64,000 nucleotides of DNA from Pteria penguin (Eukaryota > Mollusca > Bivalvia > Pterioida > Pteriidae): the NCBI GenBank assembly GCA_035048485.1, contig CM068583.1, forward strand, positions 24,403,341 to 24,467,340, written 5' to 3'. The notes beneath the pieces were generated by a model. That model worked only from the letters and a program-made list of their open reading frames with translations, did no database searches and was not told the origin of the DNA. Made by a program: the position numbers and the translations under genes. Shown in pieces: positions 54,430 through 64,000 of this stretch (its first letter is position 1; every line of letters begins with the position of its first letter).

Positions 54430-55370
54430 TCAACATTTAATTGTTCATGGAGTATGACACTCATTTATGAGTACACTTCGTTATGGAAGAAGAAGAAGAT
54501 CTCTTACCGGATTTTTCATCAGGAAACCCCAGAAACCTAACAGGACATTCCTTTGGAAGCACCATAAACTATCACTGTGTGAAGTTTCATCAACATTGGT
54601 GTCATCTCTAACTGAAAATTTTTCATCTGGAAACTCAAATGACCGAAAAGATTTACCTTTTGACCTCAAAAACACAATCCTACACTAGAAGTGTTTATAT
54701 TATAGGGAGAATCAACTAAATTGGTCATTCTTAACTCAAGTTACCATCATGAAACCCAAAAAATATTTTTTTGCAAAAGTGACTTACATATTTAACCTTT
54801 GGACCCCAAACACAAGCCTATGCAAGCACACTTCAGAAATTATCACTGTGTAAAGTTTCAACAAAATTGGTAAATCCCAACTCAGGTAATAATCTGGAAA
54901 CTAGAAATCTATTCTAAGCATTAGTGACACAGACAGACAGATGGACAATCCCACAATAGAAAAGTTCATAAACAAATATTATAGGAAATATCAACCGATT
55001 TGGTCATTTCCAACTCAAGTTATTATCTGGAAACCCAAAATCTGTATCTAGCGAAAGTTACCTACATATTTGACCCCAAACACAATCCCATGCAAGCGCT
55101 TTTCATATACTATCACTGTGAAAAGTTTCGACAATATTGGTCAATCCTCACTAAAGTAATCATCTGGAAACCAAAAATCTATTTTCAGCATCAGTGACCC
55201 ACATATTTGAACTTTTGACCCAAAACACAATCCCATGCAAGCACTCTACTAAGAAATAATAACATAACATAATCTATCACTGTGTGAAGTTTCAGCAATA
55301 TTGGTTCTTCATAACTCAAGTTAACATCTGGAAACCATCCTGACAGACAGACGGACAAGCAACAAACACT
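54430..55370 (+). repeat. Bivalve tandem modules, about 200-bp spacing
   Basis: Modules with CTATCACTGTGTGAAGTTTC, AACTCAAGTTA(C/A)CATC(A/T)GGAAAC and AAACACAATCC(C/T)A recur at about 54560, 54840, 55115 and 55275. The block closes with CTGACAGACAGACGGACAAG. Non-coding; open frames here follow the modules. Confidence 0.7.
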
Positions 55371-56640
55371 ACAGTCTATTTTCAAAATTTAGCATCGAAC
55401 TTTGGTTGCCCTAAAATACATACATGTCCAATACATGTGTATCACATGCAATTGTTTTGACCAGTAAAGCCAAAGCTAAAAGAGGGGGGGTAATTATTAT
55501 CAATTTTTATTGTTTTGGTTTTGGAGCAGAGTTTAATAAAATCCTTTCCGGAAAAAACAAATCATATAAATTTTAATCTTAATGAAATATTTATTACAAA
55601 TAAGCTCTTGATAAATGCTGCATTTATCATGTTTGTGACATAGTCACATTTGTTAACCTTCTTTTGTCTAAAACTTTTACTTTACAAATCATACATGAAT
55701 GATTTACATTTGCAATTTACATTACATACATATATATGCAATATAACTATGATCGACTTAAAATTGAAGTTTTCAACCTCAGGAATGATTTGTGCATGTA
55801 TGATCAATAAATGGCATGCAATTCAAGTTAGGCAAGTAATGGAATACATACATTTTCTGTTATTTTTTAACAAGTTACAGTGAAATCTGCCTTAAATAGC
55901 CAGAAATAGATATAAGGTATTGACTACTTAAGACAAATTACTTGATACAGGTCAATTCTGTATATATAGTCTGGAAGATTCAAAGGTCATATTAAGGAAA
56001 GTGAGGACTTTATACAGGTGACCTTTATGACAGGTTCATACTTGTCTCTCATATGCCTGGTGTTCCTATAAATTTCAATGTGATCATTCAATATACTTAA
56101 ATATGAAATTGTCTACCATATAAAATGCTTTACTTGGCAATAATTAGAAAGAATAATTATCACCAAATGACTTCAAAATGAAATCATGATATGTACAAGT
56201 ACTGAAATCGCAGAATCCTCATCAGCTGAGAATTACTTCAGTATAAGTCTTCTGAATATTATGCTCAGTATGATCTACACTATAACTTCTTACACACTTC
56301 TCTAAAGTTTGGAAATTATTGTAATAAATTGTACCAAAATGATGAACATTTTACCTATACAAGTTGCCTGAAGAGAACACAGCACACCCACAGGGGTATG
56401 ATGGGTGAAAAGGATATGATTCAAATAAAACAGGTATTTCTAAAACAAAAAATCATATATTAGTGTATATATATTGTTCATCTCTTACTAATCAAATGAT
56501 GTTTGCTTTTAACTTGCTCCAAGGTGAAGGTTTTATGATAACAAAAATTGACATCAATGTAATGCTATAGTCACAGGGAACGTGAAAGGGTAATCTCCAA
56601 AGACATCAAATTTGCACCAAGGTGAAGGTCACAAAGTAAA
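55371..56640. other. Intergenic sequence
   Basis: AT-rich. 55876-56045 has weak pogo-like ends (CAGTGAAATCTGCCTTAAAT and, in reverse, AAGTATGAACCTGTC). No gene was recognised. Confidence 0.35.
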
Positions 56641-56647
56641 AGCATAT

Positions 56648-56648
<1 letters not shown>

Positions 56649-56691
<43 letters not shown>
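56649..56691. repeat. (AT)n microsatellite
   Basis: About 20 AT dinucleotides. Confidence 0.95.
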
Positions 56692-56696
<5 letters not shown>

Positions 56697-56754
56697 CACA
56701 AATTTGTTTTGTTTGATTCTTGCTGTACTTCGTACCAAGATTACCGTATTGCAC

Positions 56755-56990
56755 TGATATGGTGACAGCATCTGCCTGATGTGATGCACAGATATTTAGA
56801 CCTATACCACAGACCCACTGGAAGCAATGAGGGATCTTTTATGTGTCATGTCTACTGTGACACGAGACTTTGGTTTGTATTGTCTAGTCTTAAAGACAGG
56901 ATGCTTATGAGTCGCCAACAAAACTCAGACCCTGCGACTCTAAGTCACGAGCTAAGCATTGTATCATTTGAGCTACACTAGCTCTATAAC
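56755..56990 (-). mobile_element. tRNA-derived SINE, degraded copy
   Basis: Body landmarks ATGGTGACAGCATCTGCCTG and GCAATGAGGGATCTTTTATG match the 50.3- and 59.4-kb SINEs. The head at the right keeps a recognisable A-box area (reverse of AGCTCAAATGATACAATGC) but box B is eroded. No target duplication was found. Confidence 0.65.
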
Positions 56991-59415
56991 TCACAAGAAT
57001 TTACATGTTATAACTGAAAGTCCTCTATCTTATTGTTTAATCGATACAGCTAAGGCTCAAGTTTTTGAAAATTTGCTCTCAAGTTCAAAGTCAGAAGGTA
57101 AAAAATGTTTGTACCTATTGAAAGAGTTACAGTACTTACAAATAATATAAGAATATGAAATATTTAAATTGCATGCATTAGAGCAGCTATTCTCACTTGA
57201 AAAATCTTTGACCTGTATGTATATGCCATCCAGCATCAATGCTGATCAAGGCATTATTTCTATGGACATTTTCACTAGTGCTTAAATCAAAAACTTCAAA
57301 AGGTACCGGTACATTACACAGTAATAATACCTGTATACATGTGTTTAAAATATGAAATTTGTAACCTATGACCTTGTATCAAGGTTTTCAAGGTTATGAC
57401 ATGCAGTCTTCTCAATAAGAACATTATAAGGAACAATTCTATTGCTTGACACTAAAATTTCATTTTAGATTGATTAGTGACCTTGATCTTGAATGCATGA
57501 TCCTAAATAAAGGTCATCGCAAATTCCTTTTCTATAAAAAGAAATTTCTTCCTAACATGGATTTATTCTAATGTAGAATTTTTAAGATTTAAGCTGCAAG
57601 AAGAGTTGTAAATGGACAAAAACATTTCATCACACCATAGTATGCCCTGTCATAGAGGAGTGAATAAAATATGATACTTAATACAGTGACAAAATTTACA
57701 TTCTATAATCTCAAATATCAAGTGAGATTTGATAATAACTCACCTCCCTGCAAGCCAATAAACACTTTTACTGCTGGGGAAGAAAAGAATTATATACAAG
57801 CTCTCATAGGAAAGAATTTGATATAAAGTATACATATGAATTTCTTGTTACAAAGACAGGACCACAAATTCTAGTGTAAATAGTAAGATATGTCCTATGT
57901 TATCACTTATAAACATTGAATCTTGTATTATTATGAATTGGTCTAATGTGACCATGAAAAAGTCAGTTTGAAGAAAAACAGTATATTTGGAAGCCATGAC
58001 ATGAAGTTTAATTTGTCCAGTAGTGGTTGTACATTTTCAACAAAATTAATATGAATACGAGAAATACAATCTGATAAAAAGAAGTGTTTGTGATACTTGA
58101 ATGCCCCGAACAGCAACAAAGTCCAAATAAGGCAAATTTTAAAATGTAGGTCAAAGATCAAGGTCAAGGTCATGAGTTCAATGACCTTGGTGTAATTTGA
58201 AAGAGCCTTAGTAATGGAGTATGCATGCCAAAATATAGAAGTCTCCATCTCTCATGGTTTAAAAGTTATGGTGAAGGTTAAAGTTGACAACAAACAAAGA
58301 AATAAACAGACAGATGGTCAAAAACAATATGCCCCCTATTTATCCATCCAGGAACATAAAAATTTCAGAATTAAATTTTTCGATTTGGATAAATGCATTT
58401 ATGGTACAAACAGTTATAAAAAATAATAAATATTTATGATAATCTATATACAGGTAAATTTCCATAAATAAAAACACAAATCAGTGACAAAGAAATGTGA
58501 AAGTACTTCAAGTTATTAAATAGTTTGAACTTTCAAACACTAACACCTAATTTAATGACCAGTCTAATCTTTCCTCAAATTCACATTCTCGGGTTTTTCT
58601 GTTTAAATACTTGTTTCAAAATTGTGGTGAACATAAGAATGGATGTTTATTACAGATAGAATATTCTGGAATTCCCTCAAACACCTTAATATTACAGAGA
58701 TATCTTACTAGTTTAAAGCATTCAAAAAGGCTGATTAGATAACATATATAGGGAAATTTTATCGCAGGTCAAAATTTTCACTTAGTTTGTGCTCCATATC
58801 ATTAGCCAAAACTTCAGACAAATTTTTTATTTAAATTATAATATGTAGATATATTTTCATTCACTTACATACCATGTGGCTTGTGTGATAATTAACCTTC
58901 ATCTATCATACCATACATCTATTTTGTTAAACAAATGAAGCAATAATTATAGGCTGCACAAAAATTATTTTGATTAAGAAAAGAAGTTCCATGAATGTTT
59001 TTGATACAACATTTGTGTTTTCATCCATAAATAGACATTTGACCAATCTACTTATTGTGCATTATTCCCATGACTCAATGAACAATAGCAAAGGAAGGAA
59101 ACTTAAAAGGAAATACACATAATGCCTGGACAAGAGATAATCATCAATTCATAACAAGAATTAATCTATTGTAATACTGGTCATATTTATATAACAATAG
59201 ACAGCTTGTATAGTTAAATATGTACACAGCTAAATTAAATTCATGTCCAGTTCAGTAGTAGTTCTACTACACCATACTATACTATATAGTCTGCATTTAG
59301 CATGCACTTCAAAAATTACTTAATCATAATACAAATCTAAATTTAGGCTATGCTATAAACTAAAAGTATGGCAGATTCATGACTGTGTACCAAATATTGC
59401 AATTCTGTCTGTTGT
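56991..59415. other. Intergenic sequence
   Basis: AT-rich with a small repeat fragment at about 58140-58340 (AAGGTCAAGGTCATGAGTTC and AGACAGATGGTCAAAAACAA). No gene was recognised. Confidence 0.4.
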
Positions 59416-59426
59416 ATCCAATAGGG

Positions 59427-59700
59427 TTGATTGATTGATTTTTGTTTTACGTCACACCACCAATATTTCACGTATATGGTGACGGCATCTGCCTGATGCG
59501 GGGCATACAAATTTTGACCTTTGCAACGGACCCACCCGAGGCAGTGAGGGATCTTTAACGTGCCATGCATACCATGACACGGGGCCTCGATTTTTACTGT
59601 CTCATCTGAAAGACATGACACCGGCATGACCAGAGCGGGACTCGAACCCCGGCCTTCCGATCAGGAGTTCGACGCGATACCACTAAGCCACGCAGGCTTT
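59427..59700 (-). mobile_element. Full-length tRNA-derived SINE with target duplication
   Basis: The best-preserved copy. On the - strand: box A (TGGCTTAGTGGTATCGCG), box B (GGGTTCGAGTCCC), the CATCTGCCTGATGC body, and a tail ending ATCAATCAA. Flanks ATCCAATAGGG (59416-59426) and ATCTAATAGGG (59701-59711) are the target duplication. It is useful as the reference copy for the family. Confidence 0.88.
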
Positions 59701-59711
59701 ATCTAATAGGG

Positions 59712-60610
59712 AGTCACATATGTTTGAAAACGATTTTAGGTGAACTGGTTCCTCTTTTTATGTAGTGATAAGAACATTACTATGATTATAACATATAAAA
59801 AAAAATAATGTCTTGATCCCAGAGTTGGTAACTTTTGTTTTCTGGGGTTTTTTTTCCATCCATAGGAGAGAAAATTCTTAATGGCTTAACAATAAAGTTT
59901 GCATACAAAAAAGATACATTGTACGATCTTATCCAAAACAGAATATTTCAATTTTTTATCCTTAAGCATTTCTTGGAAAACCCTTCATTTTCATCATATC
60001 ACTGTCCTTCTGAATCAAATAAAACAGAAAAACTCCCAAAAAACAAATCTTAACATCACATTTAATTATCAAGTTACTGAATCGCTATTGCTCTGTTTAA
60101 AACTTAACTTCATGTATCATATTACAGATGTGTATGGATAATGAACAACAATGAAATGAATTAGATCGTTTACAACTGGAGTAACATCTATAAATACAGA
60201 TACAACAAAATATTTACAGTGTCAACAATTTTATTACCGGTGACATATTTAATGCCAAACTGATAAAGACCTGATAAAGACTGTCAATGACACAACAAGT
60301 CACCTGTGTTTGTAGCCCTTGCCAATAATAACAAATTGATATTTGGACCCGTTTTAGGGGCTGAACTCCTGTTCCCAGAGTCAAGAATATTAAAATTCTG
60401 GTAGACAACTTCATGTTCCTTTTAATTATGCATTAAAATTTTCAAAGATTAAGCACTTCATCACTACAAGTATATGATCACTTTGACCCTATCTCAGGGA
60501 ATATAATTTTTTTCACAAATATGTTAGAGTTGAGAAGATTTTTAAAGATTAAATCATTTTTTGCAACTATGGCCCTGCTACAAAGGCCTTGGGTGCAGGG
60601 ATCATGAAAT
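59712..60610. other. Intergenic sequence downstream of UBTD
   Basis: AT-rich. No gene or repeat boundary was recognised. Confidence 0.4.
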
Positions 60611-60616
60611 TCAGGT

Positions 60617-61161
60617 TTTATTTATTTCTATCCTAATGATGCTTCATAAGAAATTTTGGCAACAATTGTCCCCCCCCCCCAGTTTTCAAGACAAAATATA
60701 TGGAAAATGTATGACTAATGTCACATGATGGACAAAGACAAATTGCTATGGGTCATCGGAGTAACTCAAGTAATTTAAAAATACCCAAAATGTATTATCA
60801 ATCTGGATCTCATATTATCTATATATGGACAGATTCAAGATTCAGAGGATTGATCAGATAAGATGAAATGTGGGATGTATATGTCTTTCCTCAAAATCAG
60901 AACATCAGAACATGTGGATACCTTTACAAACAGGCTAATGTTCGATGGGTCCACTGACCTTTAATAGATTTTTCAAATCCTTTATACTCTCCCATATATA
61001 TAAAGCAATGGTTTCAGTGCATGGAAATAAATTAAAATGTTAATAATATAAAAAGAATGCATCTAATGGTGTTTCTCAACATGCAGGAACATCATAAATG
61101 TGAGGACATTAGGTGAAAGTCTGAGTATGAGTGTTCAGAGATTTCTCTGTAGTTGCCACAT
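60617..61161 (-). other. UBTD 3' untranslated region
   Basis: Non-coding sequence after the UBTD stop, running to two - strand AATAAA hexamers at 60617-60626. An oligo-C run (CCCCCCCCCC) lies near 60671. The boundary is inferred from the signal position. Confidence 0.45.
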
Positions 61162-63586
61162 TCAACTGCCTTCCTCTTTCTCATTCACAATTATTTGAAC
61201 CACATAACCCTTAGGAATCTTGGCATCTTTTACTCGTAATTTATCACCTAGCATCCGACCGGAGTAAAACCATCGCTGTCGTGATGGTTCCACTCCAGTT
61301 TCATCACATATACGCTTCTTTAATTTCATCATAGTATCAGTTGTTCTCACAAATAATTTGAGGTCCTTGGTTGCAGTAGATAGCCTGAATTTAATTGGGA
61401 TTTCTAGTCCTGGAGAGGCATTCTCAGTGTCTCCCCCTGCATCACTTTCACTTGCGTCCTCTATCATGTTGGTGGGCGAGCTAAGTACATATACTGGTAG
61501 CTGATACCGGTTACCTAATTCATCGTAACAATCCACTAGAGTCCCTGAAAATATGGAAATGATCATCTTCACAATTCATGAAAATCCTTGAAGACCTAAG
61601 AAGAAGTGTTATAAGACAACTGAGCTTGATAAATTGGGTATAATGAGTAGAAGGGATATATTTAAGAATAAAGAAGTATGTCAGAGAAAACTACTTCCAA
61701 ATATGATGAATCCTCTGTCTTTCTCTAATCAAAAGATATGACCAAAGTTATAGTTTTTCAATTTGCTCAAAGTTCAAGGTTGCAAAGAGACAAAACTGAC
61801 ATCACTCAAAATCTCTAGCAACAAGTATCATGCACTCTCATTTGAATGCATTATCCCTTAACTAAATGATATGACTAAGATTAAAGACATTGTAAAGCTC
61901 TAAAATCAAGGTCAGAGTTAGAAGTTCAAAAATTTCTGTACAGCTTGAAGATCTTTCAATGATAAACAAATGCATGAAATATGCACAACCTTCTTTTCGT
62001 AATAAGGAAGATATGCCTACTTAAGAGAACTTTACTGTCCACTCCATTTCTCCTGGATTCTTGGCCAAGAGAATTAAAAATTATCATCATAATTCACCCG
62101 AGTTTCTATGAATACATTGAATAAAGAAACCTAGAATTCGTATGGGAAAGATTTGCAGATCTAGGAAATCTCGCACTACATGTATTGAATACAAATTCAT
62201 TTCAATATACAATGTAGCCTTACACTTCATTTAAATATATTTTTATAAATACCACTGAAATATATGTTTTACAGTCATTTAAACTACTGGATTGATAGTC
62301 CTGCAAGTGGACTGTCACTCACAAAGTATCACCAGTACAATTTTCAGTGCTTCAATACTGATACAAAATATACATGTAGATACTTCTAAATTTACTGCGA
62401 TATAAGTTTTAGATTATTTGAAAACAAGGAGCATCTCCCTTGCATAGTCTTGTCCTCAGAAGGGGTACAGGCTTTTAGTTAATGCATATGTATAAGGTCA
62501 ATTTCATACAGTAATTGGTTAGCTCTACAAATATTTTGGACTTCCTTGAGCCTTGAGCAAAACTTAAGAGACTTACATTTTTGAAATGGTACACATGGTG
62601 TAATAAATTTATATAGACATACATATTTTTACAGTTGATGCTTTAACTCTGTTTCTATCATTTAAGTACAAAAGATTTGTATCCTGGGCTTGAAACTTAC
62701 ATTTTATTATTTTTAGCAAAGTTTTCACAATCTGTTGAGGAAGGCTTTAACTTACTAACTCAAACTACTGTATCTAGCTCACACTTTGAGTGATTTTTGT
62801 TGACAATATTGCAGAAAAGCAAAATTCATTCATGTATACATAGTAGTTATCTTATCAGTCATGCAAATACCGTAAAATACATCTTGGTTGACATTTGCAG
62901 TATCTGGGTAATGGCTCCATTGCAGATCAACAATACAGATATCAATGTAGATGTAGATGGTTTTCCCAGATGCCATATTTAACTCCTACTAATATTCAAT
63001 TTTAAACGACCTCTCATTTAAAGCTCAACAAAATGAGGAATTTAAATTTCTTTACCATTATCTGACAAGCAAAAATATCATTATGGCAACAGGTCAGGCT
63101 CTGAGCATTTGATTATGTGATTGTGTATTGAAGAAATCTTGAGTCAAAGATCAACTTTGACAATGCATTCATGACATGCAATTTAAAATCTGCAGTCACA
63201 AATTTTTTTTTGGAGTTCCAATGATATGTATTGTTTAATCACATAACTGGCTAAACTCATATTTTGTGCGTCTGTGTGAATTTCCAACTCTAGAATCTAA
63301 GTAACATACAAGTTGAAAAAATCAGAATTAAATTATATATATACATTACCATGAGGGAGAGAAATGTTGGCTCCATCTACTATGGCTTGAGCTAGAGCAT
63401 GATCCCCAGTTTCTAGAGCATATGCTGCTGCTTTTAAAGCATCCCATATCTCTTTCCTTCCTTCAAAAGCTGGAGCCGTATCCCAAAACTCATCTCGTTT
63501 AGATCTCAATTGTCCCTCTGTCAATGGTAATTCACTTTTCCATTTTGGTTTTTCAGGTTTTAGAGGTTGATTTCTTCCTATGGAAA
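61162..63586 (-). CDS. UBTD2: Ubiquitin domain-containing protein (UBTD1/UBTD2-like), last two exons
   Basis: Exons 63586-63350 and 61544-61162 (stop), GT-AG borders, phases agreeing; about 206 residues are visible. The first exon carries the UBTD N-terminal domain: [16 protein letters not shown], then [18 protein letters not shown], then [20 protein letters not shown], ending with [12 protein letters not shown]. The second continues with [20 protein letters not shown], an acidic linker ([13 protein letters not shown]), and a ubiquitin-like fold with [34 protein letters not shown] and [13 protein letters not shown]. In vertebrates UBTD proteins bind E2 enzymes of the UBE2D family and scaffold ubiquitination. 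The start codon and the short first exon lie beyond the right edge of the window. UBTD1 and UBTD2 arose within vertebrates, so the symbol stands for the shared ortholog. Family assignment is very firm. Confidence 0.93.
61545..63349 (-). other. UBTD last intron
   Basis: AT-rich. No embedded gene or clear repeat was recognised. Confidence 0.5.
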
Positions 63587-64000
63587 CTATAAAATGTTAA
63601 AAACACACAGAATTATACCTATAACTGAAACGTAAATGCTTCAATCTAGTATATAATTTGTAACATTGATTAATACCTTAATTCTTTTTTGTTTTCACAT
63701 TTATCAAATACTTGTATAGTTATTATATTGTATAATATCAATAAACCATACAACAGAAACTAGAAAGTGTCATGAAAAGCTCTATAAAAACTGAGCATTT
63801 GGTGTACATTAAAATATTCCATTGTAGTTTCATTATGTGTCAATTAATAATAAATTGATACTTCAATCAAAAAGATGACATTTAGCCAACTTCCTGTTGT
63901 TATGCTTGTAATTACATTATCAAATGCCATCTTGTCTGAGCTTTAATGACATCAATACAAACAAATTTGACAAAAAACAGTTTAAGTTTAGAGGAAAATG
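63587..64000 (-). other. UBTD intron running off the right edge
   Basis: Begins with the acceptor (ATTTTATAG) of the UBTD exon. No further exon is visible before the window ends. Confidence 0.5.

Noticed and set aside
54481..54688. Overlapping frames on both strands at 54.5 kb
   Set aside because: They follow the tandem repeat modules (FSSGN-type peptide from TTTTTCATCTGGAAAC) and carry no domain.
59632..59700. tRNA gene suggested by pol III A and B boxes
   Set aside because: It cannot fold as a complete cloverleaf with an acceptor stem and is joined to a SINE body with tail and target duplication; the same applies to the heads at 7.78, 50.17 and 51.0 kb.

Overview
The window looks like nuclear DNA from a bivalve mollusc. 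It is AT-rich, its genes are split by long GT-AG introns, and most of the sequence is interspersed repeats of a type common in bivalve genomes: tRNA-derived SINEs, fold-back MITEs, and elements ending in an AGCTCAC...GTGAGCT palindrome. The genus cannot be read from the sequence. The gene calls come from protein-motif recognition by eye plus a check that every exon junction keeps the reading frame; no database search was run.

Genes, left to right. (1) A telomeric repeat-binding factor (TRF1/TRF2-like) on the + strand, nine visible exons at 2550-12997, with a TRFH dimerisation domain at the front and a telobox Myb domain at the end; the first exon was not found. (2) A complete NSMCE4A/NSE4 gene (kleisin of the SMC5/6 complex) on the - strand, ten coding exons at 49960-29353, 340 residues. 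TERF and NSMCE4A are convergent, separated by about 16 kb of repeats. (3) Inside the 8.4-kb first intron of NSMCE4A, on the same strand, a terminal exon of an unrecognised gene (46827-47424), enclosed by two nested pairs of inverted repeats. (4) The last two exons of a UBTD1/UBTD2-like ubiquitin-domain gene on the - strand (63586-61162); its first exon lies beyond the right edge.

Repeats and mobile elements dominate the rest. Best supported are: a hAT-type element (39133-39889) with an 8-bp target duplication that still carries a TTF-type zinc-finger ORF; Mutator-like MITEs with 9-10-bp target duplications at 37.1 kb and 50.4 kb, the latter a three-level nest (MITE in MITE in SINE); a SINE inserted in an older SINE at 7.6 kb with a 13-bp duplication; and a 5'-truncated retroposed 3' end with poly(A) and a 9-bp duplication at 38.6 kb. 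There are also minisatellites with 32-, 59- and 34-bp units in TERF introns, an apparently exact 272-bp tandem duplication at 17.8 kb, and blocks of palindrome-ended repeats at 16.7-27.4 kb.

Two of the recognised genes have known roles in chromosome maintenance (telomere binding; SMC5/6). Nothing in the sequence shows that they act together. UBTD is a ubiquitin-pathway scaffold. No rRNA, functional tRNA, CRISPR array or prokaryotic operon structure was seen.
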